This document shows positions 25,621-34,431 of a DNA stretch of 64,000 bases, piece after piece. The notes under the pieces are model-generated. The model was not told the origin of the DNA. It did not search any database and worked only from the letters and a program-made list of their open reading frames with translations. The translations under genes and the position numbers were made by a program. The stretch comes from Oribacterium sp. NK2B42. Its GTDB lineage: Bacteria > Bacillota > Clostridia > Lachnospirales > Lachnospiraceae. The stretch covers positions 257,815 through 321,814 of the forward strand of contig NZ_KE384187.1 of assembly GCF_000424445.1 (NCBI RefSeq), read 5' to 3'. Every line of letters starts with the position of its first letter. Position 1 is the stretch's first letter.

Positions 25621-26569
25621 GAATGTTAAAAAGACATACGGACATATAAATGCTCTTGACGGGCTCACCATGCACATAGAAGATGGTGCCATGTATGGTT
25701 TCGTCGGTCCCAACGGAGCAGGCAAAACCACGGCGATCCAGATCATGTGCGGTCTTGATTTTCCAGATCAGGGTGTGGTTATGGTGGATGATATGGAAGC
25801 CGGTTCCAATGTCCGCAGACTTAAGCGAAGGATAGGATATGTTCCTGATTATACGGGAAGCTACCCGAATCTCCGCATCATTGAGTACATGGATTTTTTC
25901 GCGGAATGCTACGATATGAATGAGCCGAAGATAAAAAGGCGCATTCAGAAGCTTCTCAATATGGTAGGACTTGCCGACAGGCAGAATCAGTACATGGATT
26001 CCCTGAGCCGCGGAGGGCAGCAGAAGCTGAGCCTTGCAAGAGCCCTTATCCACGACCCGAAGATACTCATACTGGATGAGCCTACTGCGGGACTGGATCC
26101 CAATACAAGATTTGAGTTTCGTCAGATAATAGCGAACCTTGCGGATTCCGGTAAAACCATAGTCATTTCCTCCCATATACTTAACGAGATTTCTGAACTC
26201 TGTACCGATATAGGAATCATAGATCAGGGAAAAATCGTTATGGAAGGAAAAATCGAGGATGTACTTGATCAGGTTAATGCTTCCAACCCCATCATCATCT
26301 CAGTCTCGGGTAATTTAAGTTCGGCACTTGCCACATTACGGGATGATAAGATGGTGAAGTCTGTAAGTATCCGTAACAAGGATCTCCTAATCACCTATGG
26401 AGGTTCGGACAGGGATGAGGCGCAGCTTCTCAAAAGACTGGTGGAGGCAGGGGTTAGTATCAAAGGCTTCCATCGTGAAAAAGGGAATCTGGAGTCATTG
26501 TTCCTGCAGCTTACCGGAGCCAGGGAAGAAAGGAGGGTGACCTACTATGAAGCTGAGTCCGATTTTTAA
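25607..26569 (+). CDS. ABC transporter ATP-binding protein
   Basis: A 320-residue ATPase. Walker A is GPNGAGKTT (34-42), the signature is LSRGGQQKL, and Walker B is ILILDEPTAGLD with the usual His switch (VISSHILNEI). The C-terminal 80 residues form an extra domain found in drug- and lipid-export ATPases of the CcmA/NatA type. It overlaps the upstream gene by 14 bases and the permease by 23 bases. Together with the permease at 26547 it forms an exporter, which with the 857-residue protein resembles Gld/Nos-type systems. The substrate is unknown. Confidence 0.92.
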   Translation: MIALENVKKTYGHINALDGLTMHIEDGAMYGFVGPNGAGKTTAIQIMCGLDFPDQGVVMVDDMEAGSNVRRLKRRIGYVPDYTGSYPNLRIIEYMDFFAECYDMNEPKIKRRIQKLLNMVGLADRQNQYMDSLSRGGQQKLSLARALIHDPKILILDEPTAGLDPNTRFEFRQIIANLADSGKTIVISSHILNEISELCTDIGIIDQGKIVMEGKIEDVLDQVNASNPIIISVSGNLSSALATLRDDKMVKSVSIRNKDLLITYGGSDRDEAQLLKRLVEAGVSIKGFHREKGNLESLFLQLTGAREERRVTYYEAESDF

Positions 26570-27269
26570 AAAGGATGAGATAACAAGTGTGAGAAGATAT
26601 TTTCTTCCCTTTCTTATCACGCTGGTAAATGGCTGCCTTGCCTTTCTGGTACTTGTAAATCTTTTCTATGTTTCGAAAAATGCAAGGGCAACGGGAGAAA
26701 TATCCTATATTAATTTCCTGAGGATATACTATATCGCAGCAGCAGCTGAGCTGCTCCTTATCCTTCTCATAGCTCCGGCTCTCACCTCTTCGTCCATTTC
26801 CGGAGAAAGAGAGAGGAAGACCCTGGGTCTGCTTCTTACGACGCAGCTGGATCCCTGGGATATAGTGATCGGCAAGTTTCTGGGAGCGCTGAGTACACTG
26901 TTTCTTCTGGTGATCACCTCCATACCCATACTTTCAACCGTGTATATATACGGAGGCATCACACTTACGGAGGTCCTGCAGTATATAAGTGCCCTTACGG
27001 TAACGGCGGTTTTCTGCACCAGTGTAGGAATCATGGGAAGCTCTCTTGTGAACAGTACCGCGGCGTCCAATGCCATAGCTTACGTTATCATTTTTGTCAG
27101 TTATGCATTGATCATAGTGTCCTATATATTTAAGGATGCCATGGGCATCAGTGAGGCTAGATTCATTTCGGAAGTGGTAGCCACTATGCTCCTGCTTTCG
27201 GCATTTATGCTTTATATCAGTAAGAGACAGATCACGCCGCGAAGGAGAAAGAAGAGTAAGGAAGGGTAA
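26547..27269 (+). CDS. ABC-2 type transporter permease
   Basis: A 240-residue membrane protein with six hydrophobic segments. The stretch APALTSSSISGERERKTLGLLLTTQLDPWDIVIGKFLGAL (read in parts, about 79-115) is the classical ABC-2 coupling region of the GldF/NosY type. AGGAGG lies before the ATG inside the ATPase gene. It closes the operon that begins with the two-component system, which implies the kinase pair senses the state or substrate of this exporter. That link is inference from gene order. Confidence 0.88.
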   Translation: MKLSPIFKKDEITSVRRYFLPFLITLVNGCLAFLVLVNLFYVSKNARATGEISYINFLRIYYIAAAAELLLILLIAPALTSSSISGERERKTLGLLLTTQLDPWDIVIGKFLGALSTLFLLVITSIPILSTVYIYGGITLTEVLQYISALTVTAVFCTSVGIMGSSLVNSTAASNAIAYVIIFVSYALIIVSYIFKDAMGISEARFISEVVATMLLLSAFMLYISKRQITPRRRKKSKEG

Positions 27270-27356
27270 GGGCTCAGATGCCTGGTTGAATAGGGCTTTG
27301 TGGATAGGATTGACATCTTAAGGTCTGTATTATGGTTGAAATAAGAGCGCTGATGT

Positions 27357-27884
27357 ATGAGGAACGAATTTAAAAATGATCATAATAAGAGCAGGAAGAG
27401 GTGTTTTTTTCCGGTGCTGGTCCTGCTGTGGATGCTGGCGATATTTCTGATGTCTTCGCAGCCTGCGGATGATTCTACTGAAACGAGTCTGCGAGTTGGC
27501 GAAGCCATAGGAAAGATCTTTGTGCCGGGATATATCGGGTGGTCTGAGGAGGCACAGCTGGAGTTTGCCGAAAACATCGATCATCCGGTGAGAAAAGCGG
27601 CACATGCCACGGAGTATACGATACTTGGTATCCTTTTATTTATGACATGCCGTGAAAGCTTTGGCATGAATCTGAAAGCTTCGTTTAAGAACGCTTTTCT
27701 TGCGGGTACAGCCTATGCGGCCACGGATGAGTTTCACCAGCTGTTTGTGCCGGGAAGAGCCGGGATGGTCAGCGACGTTCTGATCGATTCACTGGGAGTG
27801 CTTTTCGGATGCCTTTTGGTTTCTGCACTATGCAGGATTTTAAGGAAGAAGCGAAATGTCTCCACGAAGGGCATGTGCCTCTGA
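27357..27884 (+). CDS. VanZ family membrane protein
   Basis: A 175-residue protein with four hydrophobic segments. The family stretches are LLWMLAIFLMSSQPADDS (about 22-39), the HAT/KAAHATEYTILG helix, and TDEFHQLFVPGRAGMVSDVLIDSLGVLFG near the C-terminus. VanZ-like proteins can raise glycopeptide tolerance by an unknown route, and most members have no known role. The ribosome site is poor. It follows the ABC permease by 87 bases and is followed by a strong terminator at 27973. Confidence 0.9.
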   Translation: MRNEFKNDHNKSRKRCFFPVLVLLWMLAIFLMSSQPADDSTETSLRVGEAIGKIFVPGYIGWSEEAQLEFAENIDHPVRKAAHATEYTILGILLFMTCRESFGMNLKASFKNAFLAGTAYAATDEFHQLFVPGRAGMVSDVLIDSLGVLFGCLLVSALCRILRKKRNVSTKGMCL

Positions 27885-27972
27885 TCCTGAAACGGACCAT
27901 AGAAACAAACGGGAGCCGGTGAATGATCATCAAAGCTTTTAAATATATCAGTGCTATAACTGGGATTTATAT

Positions 27973-28000
27973 AACCGGGGTTTTACCCCGGTTTTTCTTT
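27973..28000 (+). terminator. terminator after the VanZ gene
   Basis: AACCGGGG (27973-27980) pairs with CCCCGGTT (27986-27993), followed by TTTCTTTT. Confidence 0.88.
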
Positions 28001-28146
28001 TGTCTTCGGTTGAAAAGGACTTATGTATATGATTATAATGATGTAGAAACTCTACGGGAAAGGTGATCCGGAGGCAGAACATACCGCCGGCAGAATCCGC
28101 TCCTGTGGCAGCATTGCTTTAACAAAAACACAGAGGTGTAATATTT

Positions 28147-28767
28147 ATGAGCTGTATTATGATCGGCATCGCCGGCGGTTCAGGTTCCGGCAAGTCTACA
28201 TTTACAAACAGGATCAAAACTGAATTCGGAGACAAGGTAACTGTTATTTATCATGACAATTACTATAAATCCAACGACGGAATCCCCTTTGAGATACGTC
28301 AGAAGAACAATTATGATTCTCCGGAAGCCTTTGAGACGGATCTTCTGATCTCGCATTTAAAATCCCTTAGAAGGGGAGAATCGGTACAGTGTCCTGTATA
28401 TGATTATTCACAGCACAACCGTACAGATAAAACCATAGAGCTTAAGCCTTCAAGGATAATCATTGTTGAAGGCATCCTGGTTCTTGAGAATCCCGAGCTT
28501 CGTTCGCTTTTTGACATCAAGATTTACGTTGAAGCAGATGCGGATGAAAGAATCATCAGACGAATCATCCGTGACGTAAAGGAACGTGGCAGACAGGTTG
28601 AAGACATTTCCACCCAGTATCTCACAACCGTAAAGCCGATGCATTATCTTTATGTTGAGCCCACAAAGGCTAAGGCGGATATAGTTATCAACAGCGGACT
28701 TAATGATGTGGCGTTTGATCTTATGAAAACAAAGATCAGAAGTCTTTTGGAAAATGGAGCCGATTAG
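28147..28767 (+). CDS. udk: uridine kinase
   Basis: A 206-residue P-loop kinase that phosphorylates uridine and cytidine in pyrimidine salvage. Walker A is GGSGSGKST (10-18). The YHDNYYKSNDG stretch and FDSPEAFETDLL-like YDSPEAFETDLL bind nucleoside. The later RRIIRDVKERGR is the lid region. Length matches the family. AGAGGTG lies before the ATG. It is a single gene between the terminator at 27973 and the thrC leader. Confidence 0.94.
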   Translation: MSCIMIGIAGGSGSGKSTFTNRIKTEFGDKVTVIYHDNYYKSNDGIPFEIRQKNNYDSPEAFETDLLISHLKSLRRGESVQCPVYDYSQHNRTDKTIELKPSRIIIVEGILVLENPELRSLFDIKIYVEADADERIIRRIIRDVKERGRQVEDISTQYLTTVKPMHYLYVEPTKAKADIVINSGLNDVAFDLMKTKIRSLLENGAD

Positions 28768-28806
28768 ACCGACATTTTTCATACGGGAATTTACGAAAAA
28801 TACGCT

Positions 28807-28948
28807 TTGACATAGGAGCCGTCAGGATCTTGTCAGTATGTCGGATATTAAGGCTCAAAAACAGTGTTGATATAGGGGCTGACCGAATCTTGTCAGTATA
28901 TCAGATATTAAGGCTCTAAAAAGCAACGTTAATATAGGAGGAGAGATC
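28807..28948 (+). repeat. 60-62 bp tandem repeat in the thrC leader
   Basis: Units start TTGACATAGG at 28807, TTGATATAGG at 28867 and TTAATATAGG at 28929. The first two share ATCTTGTCAGTAT, TCRGATATTAAGGCTC and flanking bases; the third is cut short by the ribosome site AGGAGGAG of thrC. GAGCC and GGCTC within the first unit can pair. Confidence 0.8.
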
Positions 28949-28949
28949 A

Positions 28950-30431
28950 ATGCTTTATAACAGTACACGCGGAGGAGAAACAGGCTTACAGGCATCAGAG
29001 GCTATACTTAAGGGACTTTCGGATGACGGTGGATTATTCATGCCGGAAGCACTTCCCAAGCTTTCAAAATCTTTAAAGGAGCTCAGCGGCATGTCCTATC
29101 AGGATCTCGCTTATGAGGTTATGAAGGAGTTCCTTACGGATTTCACAGAGGAGGAGCTTCGTCACTGCATCAATTCTGCCTATGATGAGAAATTCGAGAC
29201 CCCGGAGATAGCTCCCCTTGTAAAGAAGGACGACGCATATTTCCTTGAGCTTTTCCACGGAAGAACCATTGCCTTTAAGGATATGGCGCTCTCCATACTT
29301 CCCCACCTCATGGTGACAAGTGCAAGAAAGAACAATGTTACCGACAAGATCGTTATCCTTACAGCTACCTCCGGCGATACCGGAAAGGCTGCCATGGCAG
29401 GCTTCAGTGATGTGCCGGGAACAGAAATCATCGTTTTCTATCCTTACGGCGGCGTATCAAAGTTTCAGGAGCTTCAGATGCGCACAGAGCCCGGGCTCAA
29501 TACCCATGCGGCTGCTATCCACGGCAATTTCGATGATGCCCAGACCGGAGTCAAGAAGATATTCGGAGACAAGGAGTTCGCAAAGAAGCTTAAGGACAAG
29601 GGCGTTATCCTGAGTTCCGCAAACTCCATCAATATCGGACGTCTCGTTCCCCAGGTTGCTTACTATGTATATGCGTATGCCAAGCTTCTCGCAAAGGGTG
29701 AGATCACTGACGGTGAGAAGATCAATGTCTGTGTTCCTACAGGCAACTTCGGAAATATCCTTGCGGCTTATCTCGCAAAGCATATGGGAGTGCCTATCGA
29801 GAAGCTGATCTGTGCTTCCAACGAGAACAGGGTACTTACCGACTTCTTCAGAACCGGAAAGTATGACAGAAACCGTCCGTTCATACTGACCTCAAGTCCT
29901 TCCATGGATATCCTTATCAGTTCAAATCTTGAGCGTCTCATATATCTCAGCACAGGACGTTCAGCCGAGAAGACAGCCAAGCTTATGGCTGACCTTAAGG
30001 AGACCGGCGTTTACGAGATCACTGAAGAGATGCGTTCCTTCATCAAGGATTTTGTGGGCGGCTATGCAGATGAAGGGTCAGTATTTGCCTCCATCAAGGC
30101 TCTCAAGGAGAAGACCGGTTATGTCATCGATCCTCACACAGCGGTTGCCAAGGCAGTTTACGACAACTATGTTAAGGAAAGCGGCGATAAGACAAAGACG
30201 GTTATCGCTTCAACCGCAAGTCCTTTCAAGTTCTCTCCGAATGTTATGAAGGCTCTGGGTGAGAATGGCGATGATGAGGATGTATTCAAGGTTATCGATG
30301 CGCTTCAGAAGATTGCCGGTGTTCCTGAGCCAAGAGCAATTAAGGATGTACGCAGTGCAGAAATCCGTCACAATACAGTCTGCGAGATAGCAGATATGGA
30401 AAATATCGTGGAGAAGTTCCTCTTCGGCTGA
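28950..30431 (+). CDS. thrC: threonine synthase
   Basis: A 493-residue PLP enzyme making threonine from O-phosphohomoserine. It is of the longer type. N-terminal YNSTRG and DGGLFMPEALP are family marks. The PLP lysine lies in ELFHGRTIAFKDMALSILP, followed by TATSGDTGKAA and the phosphate-binding SANSINIGRLVPQ region. AGGAGGAG lies 6 bases before the ATG. It appears to be monocistronic, with an unusual tandem-repeat leader. No T-box or threonine-type attenuator was recognised in that leader. Confidence 0.95.
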   Translation: MLYNSTRGGETGLQASEAILKGLSDDGGLFMPEALPKLSKSLKELSGMSYQDLAYEVMKEFLTDFTEEELRHCINSAYDEKFETPEIAPLVKKDDAYFLELFHGRTIAFKDMALSILPHLMVTSARKNNVTDKIVILTATSGDTGKAAMAGFSDVPGTEIIVFYPYGGVSKFQELQMRTEPGLNTHAAAIHGNFDDAQTGVKKIFGDKEFAKKLKDKGVILSSANSINIGRLVPQVAYYVYAYAKLLAKGEITDGEKINVCVPTGNFGNILAAYLAKHMGVPIEKLICASNENRVLTDFFRTGKYDRNRPFILTSSPSMDILISSNLERLIYLSTGRSAEKTAKLMADLKETGVYEITEEMRSFIKDFVGGYADEGSVFASIKALKEKTGYVIDPHTAVAKAVYDNYVKESGDKTKTVIASTASPFKFSPNVMKALGENGDDEDVFKVIDALQKIAGVPEPRAIKDVRSAEIRHNTVCEIADMENIVEKFLFG

Positions 30432-30645
30432 TGCCCACCGGCTGAACTGTTACTTATGCATAAAGGAAATTTGTATATTTTTAATAATGCAGAGTACCAT
30501 TATTGCTTAAAAAATGCTATTATATACCAAGATGATTTTTTCACCACTTTATTGTTATGTGATGATATTTTCAGTTTTGGAAAAAATAAGTATTAATAAG
30601 GGCGTAATGAGAAAAAATTAACAATCTTTTATGCTCTTATAGAAA

Positions 30646-30675
30646 TACAATACGCAGTGTGTTAATATATTAACA
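30646..30675 (+). promoter_or_regulatory. fba promoter region with Rex-type operator
   Basis: TACAAT (30646-30651) is a good -10 with only a poor -35. Nine bases downstream is a perfect 16-bp palindrome, TGTTAATATATTAACA (30660-30675), which matches the clostridial Rex core TGTTAA-N4-TTAACA and would cover the start site. Confidence 0.65.
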
Positions 30676-30711
30676 GGCTATGTAAAAGTAATTACATTAG
30701 GAGGAAATCAA

Positions 30712-31575
30712 ATGTTAGTAAACGCAAAGGAAATGCTGGACAAGGCACTTGCAGGACATTATGCAATCCCACAGTTCAACATCAACAATCTCGAGTGGAC
30801 AAAGTCAATTCTTCTTGCTTGTGAAGAGTGCAAGTCACCTGTAATCCTCGGTGTATCTGAGGGTGCCGGCAAGTATATGACAGGCTTCAAGACAGTAGTT
30901 GCTATGGTTAAGGCTATGGATGAGTCTCTTGGAATCACAGTTCCTGTAGCTCTTCACCTTGATCACGGTACATACGAAGGCTCCAAGGCTTGTATCGAAG
31001 CTGGATTTACTTCTATCATGTTCGATGGTTCTCACTATGATATTAATGAGAACGTTGAGAAGACAAAAGAACTTGTTAAGACTGCTCATGATTTAGGCAT
31101 TTCTATTGAGGCTGAAGTTGGCGGTATCGGTGGTGTAGAAGACGGTGTTGCATCTGACGGTGAGAAGGCTGATCCTAATGAGTGCAAGATGATCGCTGAT
31201 CTCGGAATCGATTTCCTTGCTGCAGGTATCGGAAACATTCACGGTGTATACCCTGCTGACTGGAAGGGACTTGATTTTGACGTTCTCGCAGCTATCAAGG
31301 ATAAGATCGGTGAGCTTCCACTGGTTCTTCACGGCGGTTCAGGTATCCCTGAGGATCAGATCAAGAAGGCTATCTCTCTCGGTGTTTCAAAGATCAATGT
31401 AAACACAGAGCTTCAGCTTGTATTTGCTAAGGCTACAAGAGAGTATATTGAGGCTGGCAAGGATAAGGAAGGCAAGGGCTATGACCCTCGTAAGCTCCTT
31501 AAGCCGGGCACAGAGGCTATCATCGCAGAGTGCAAGAACAAGATCAATATCTTCGGTTCTGCTAACAAGGCTTGA
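30712..31575 (+). CDS. fba: class II fructose-bisphosphate aldolase
   Basis: A 287-residue zinc aldolase cleaving fructose-1,6-bisphosphate in glycolysis. Recognisable are AIPQFNINNLEW at the N-terminus, LHLDHGT (catalytic Asp and zinc His), SIMFDGSHY, EAEVGGIGG, NIHGVYP and VLHGGSGIP. Length and motifs fit the FbaA/KbaY group. AGGAGG lies 7 bases before the ATG. Codon choice is strongly biased (CTT, GTT, AAG, ACA), as in gap, pgk and tpiA, fitting high expression. A terminator follows at 31659. Confidence 0.95.
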   Translation: MLVNAKEMLDKALAGHYAIPQFNINNLEWTKSILLACEECKSPVILGVSEGAGKYMTGFKTVVAMVKAMDESLGITVPVALHLDHGTYEGSKACIEAGFTSIMFDGSHYDINENVEKTKELVKTAHDLGISIEAEVGGIGGVEDGVASDGEKADPNECKMIADLGIDFLAAGIGNIHGVYPADWKGLDFDVLAAIKDKIGELPLVLHGGSGIPEDQIKKAISLGVSKINVNTELQLVFAKATREYIEAGKDKEGKGYDPRKLLKPGTEAIIAECKNKINIFGSANKA

Positions 31576-31658
31576 TAAGCGGCTGAACAGCTTTAGTACA
31601 GTTTAGCTTTTCGATTTAGTTAAGCCGGTTGACTGTACGAATAAATCAAATGACGAGA

Positions 31659-31697
31659 AAGGCTGTCGGAACAATTTGTTTCCGGCAGCTTTTTTTG
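31659..31697 (+). terminator. terminator of fba
   Basis: AAGGCTGTCGGAA pairs with TTCCGGCAGCTT, with one mismatch, followed by seven T. Confidence 0.9.
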
Positions 31698-31756
31698 TGA
31701 TCTGCCGGGTTATCACATTAACCAATGTCTTTAATGAAAAGCAGCCTATTTTTTTC

Positions 31757-31796
31757 TTGCAACACTGTTGTGCTGTGGTTTACAATCAGCACAACA
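31757..31796 (+). promoter_or_regulatory. glnN promoter with overlapping inverted-repeat operator
   Basis: TTGCAA (31757-31762), 18 bases, TACAAT (31781-31786). Perfect 10-bp arms TGTTGTGCTG (31766-31775) and CAGCACAACA (31787-31796) flank and partly cover the -10, as expected for a repressor site. The regulator is unknown. Confidence 0.7.
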
Positions 31797-31840
31797 CAAT
31801 TAAATATACAAAGACAAGGGTGTTAAAAGGAGATTTGAGA

Positions 31841-33976
31841 ATGAATGATGTTCTGAATGTTGCTGAGATATTTGGCGAAGATGTCTTCAACGACAAGGTT
31901 ATGCAGGAACGTCTTCCGAAAGCCGTTTATAAGAAGCTTAAGAAGACGATCACTGAGGGCTATGAACTTGATCCGACTATTGCTGATTCCGTTGCTCAGG
32001 CGATGAAGGAGTGGGCTCTCGAGCATGGCGCCACTCATTATACCCACTGGTTCCAGCCGCTTACGGGTATAACTGCCGAAAAGCATGATTCCTTTATTTC
32101 AGCTGCCGATCAAAACGGAAAGGTCATCATGGAGTTTTCCGGCAAAGAGCTTGTCCGCAGTGAAACAGATGCATCATCTTTTCCTTCCGGAGGTCTTCGT
32201 GCAACATTCGAAGCCAGAGGCTATACCATCTGGGATTGCACAAGCCCTGCATTTCTGCGTCATGAAGGTGATAACAGAGACATTGTCACCCTTTGCATTC
32301 CTACTTCTTTTTGCTCCTTCGGCGGTGAGGCGCTTGATACCAAGACCCCGCTTCTCCGTTCAATGCAGGCTGTTAATGAACAGGCCCTGCGTATTCTTCG
32401 TCTTTTCGGAAATACAAGCTCTAAAAGTGTCAAGCCTTCTGTAGGCGCAGAGCAGGAGTATTTCCTCGTTGATCGCAACAAATACTTAAAGCGTAAAGAC
32501 CTTATCTATACAGGCCGTACCCTGTTCGGCGTGATGCCTGCAAAGGGTCAGGAGCTTGATGATCACTATTTTGGTTCCATCAGACACAGAATTGCCGAGT
32601 TTATGCGCGATGTAGACATTCAGCTTTGGAAACTCGGAGTAACAGCAAAAACAGAACATAATGAAGTTGCACCGGCACAGCACGAGCTTGCACCGGTTTA
32701 TGATGAGGCAAATCTTGCCGTAGATCATAACCAGCTGGTGATGGAGGTAATGAAGAAGACTGCGCCCAAACACGGCCTTGAGTGCCTTCTCCACGAAAAG
32801 CCATTTGAAGGTATCAATGGTTCCGGTAAGCACAACAACTGGTCCCTTACCACAGACGACGGCATTAACCTCATGAGCCCGGGAGAGACACCTCATGAAA
32901 ATGTTCAGTTCCTGCTGGTTCTGGCCTGTGTTCTTGCGGCGGTTGACAAGCATGCGGATCTTCTCAGACTCAGCGCTGCAGACGTGGGAAATGAGCACAG
33001 ACTGGGAGCCGATGAGGCACCTCCTGCAATCATTTCCGCGTTTATCGGAACACAGCTTGAGGACGTGGTGGAGCAGCTCATCGGTCAGGGCTACGCTACA
33101 AAGTCCAAGAAGGGCAAGAAGCTTCCTACCGGCGTCAACACCATGCCGGATCTTTATGCTGATGTTACAGACCGTAACCGTACATCACCTTTTGCCTTCA
33201 CCGGAAACAAATTCGAATTCCGTATGGTAGGTTCCAGCGATTCCATTGCCGAGGCCAATATCATTCTCGATGCAATAGTGGCTGAGCAGTTCAAAGAGGC
33301 TGCGGATGTACTTGAGAAGGCAGAGGATTTCAAGATCGCCTGCCACGACTATATTAAGAAGCTCCTTACAGATCACCGGAGGATCATCTTTAACGGCAAC
33401 GGCTACAGTGAAGATTGGGTTAAGGAGGCCGATAGACGCGGACTTCCGAACCTTCCATCCATGGTTGATGCGATTCCTGCACTTACCACAGAGAAAGCTG
33501 TTAAGCTTTTCAATGAATTCGGCATTTACACTCGGCCTGAGCTGGAGAGCCGTAAAGAGGTTGAGTATGAGCACTATGTAAAGGTTACAAACATTGAAGC
33601 CCGTGCCATGATCAATATCTCCGGAAAGCAGATCATTCCGGCGGTTATTCACTACACCACAAGACTTGCGGATTCAGTGAATAAGGTTACAAAGGCATGT
33701 CCTGATGCCAATGTTTCTGTGCAGAAGACTCTTCTTGAGAGAGCTTCAAAGCTTCTTGGGGACATGGAGGATGCACGTACTGATCTTTACGAGAAGGTTG
33801 AGAAGTACGGCAAGGAGAAGGATGCCGAGAAGAAGGCTCATAAGTACCACGATGTTATCGTTCCTGCCATGAAGGCGCTCAGGGCTCCTGTTGACGAGCT
33901 CGAGCAGATAGTGGACAAGGATCTGTGGCCATATCCAAGCTACGGCGATTTGATCTTCGAGGTTTCTGAGCCGTAA
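31841..33976 (+). CDS. glnN: glutamine synthetase type III
   Basis: A 711-residue ATP-dependent ligase forming glutamine from glutamate and ammonia. Its length and the motifs KTEHNEVAPAQHELAP, DHNQLVMEVM, GSGKHNNWS and FCSFGGEALDTKTPLLRS mark the GlnN (GSIII) group rather than GSI or GSII. The frame is open upstream to 31676, but AAAAGGAG lies 9 bases before the ATG at 31841, and the promoter and operator lie inside the upstream part. This is probably the main or alternative nitrogen-assimilation enzyme. A C-terminal Lys/Glu-rich helix is typical of the group. Confidence 0.95.
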   Translation: MNDVLNVAEIFGEDVFNDKVMQERLPKAVYKKLKKTITEGYELDPTIADSVAQAMKEWALEHGATHYTHWFQPLTGITAEKHDSFISAADQNGKVIMEFSGKELVRSETDASSFPSGGLRATFEARGYTIWDCTSPAFLRHEGDNRDIVTLCIPTSFCSFGGEALDTKTPLLRSMQAVNEQALRILRLFGNTSSKSVKPSVGAEQEYFLVDRNKYLKRKDLIYTGRTLFGVMPAKGQELDDHYFGSIRHRIAEFMRDVDIQLWKLGVTAKTEHNEVAPAQHELAPVYDEANLAVDHNQLVMEVMKKTAPKHGLECLLHEKPFEGINGSGKHNNWSLTTDDGINLMSPGETPHENVQFLLVLACVLAAVDKHADLLRLSAADVGNEHRLGADEAPPAIISAFIGTQLEDVVEQLIGQGYATKSKKGKKLPTGVNTMPDLYADVTDRNRTSPFAFTGNKFEFRMVGSSDSIAEANIILDAIVAEQFKEAADVLEKAEDFKIACHDYIKKLLTDHRRIIFNGNGYSEDWVKEADRRGLPNLPSMVDAIPALTTEKAVKLFNEFGIYTRPELESRKEVEYEHYVKVTNIEARAMINISGKQIIPAVIHYTTRLADSVNKVTKACPDANVSVQKTLLERASKLLGDMEDARTDLYEKVEKYGKEKDAEKKAHKYHDVIVPAMKALRAPVDELEQIVDKDLWPYPSYGDLIFEVSEP

Positions 33977-33994
33977 GTTTATTAATAACCGGAC

Positions 33995-34069
33995 GAGAAA
34001 ATGCAAGGGACGTGTGGCGGCCCACGAGATTGAAAGAACAGCCCTGCCACCCATCCCTTGCATTTTCTC
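33995..34069. repeat. dispersed palindromic element, copy 2 (AAAATGCAAGGGATG family)
   Basis: Arms GAGAAAATGCAAGGGA (33995-34010) and complement (34054-34069) extend inward with a TGGC/GCCA pairing. It follows glnN by 18 bases and could also end its transcript. Copy 1 is at 13899. Confidence 0.85.
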
Positions 34070-34092
34070 TGACTTTGGCTAAACGTAAAACA

Positions 34093-34374
34093 GTAACAGT
34101 TCGGCCGGGGTATACGTAAAGACCGAAGCAGGCAGGCATCCCTCTAAAAACGTTGAGCGAGGACGTGAAAAATCAAAATTGGCCCCTTAGTGGCTCTTGG
34201 TTCCCTTTTCCTTAGCCCCCTCGCCAAGTCAGAGTTGTCATAAAAGAAAACTCTGACATTGGCGAGGGCCTAGAGCCACTTAGGGGCCAATTTTAGATTT
34301 TTCCGACGAAGCGACCCGTTTTTAGAGGGATGCCTGCCTGCTTCGGGCTACGTATACCCCGGCCGAACTGTTAC
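34093..34374. repeat. 282-bp near-perfect palindromic element
   Basis: The outer 26 bases (34093-34118) are exactly inverted at 34349-34374. Further paired blocks include GGCATCCCTCTAAAAACG, AAAATTGGCCCCT, AGTGGCTCT, CCCTCGCCAA and GTCAGAGTT (34228-34236) with AACTCTGAC (34249-34257), around a 12-base loop. The left arm is about 18 bases longer. No coding frame is credible inside. It could be a miniature mobile element or encode a very long RNA hairpin. Confidence 0.88.
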
Positions 34375-34431
34375 GTCAGGATCAAGAATAGGTAGCGGGA
34401 ACACTTGCGTTGAGGGAGAGATGATGATATT

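Noticed and set aside
28768..28949. T-box or threonine attenuator before thrC
   Set aside because: No T-box bulge sequence, no run of Thr codons and no terminator were found; tandem repeats explain the leader.
31676..31840. N-terminal extension of glutamine synthetase
   Set aside because: The region contains the promoter and operator, and the strong ribosome site precedes 31841.
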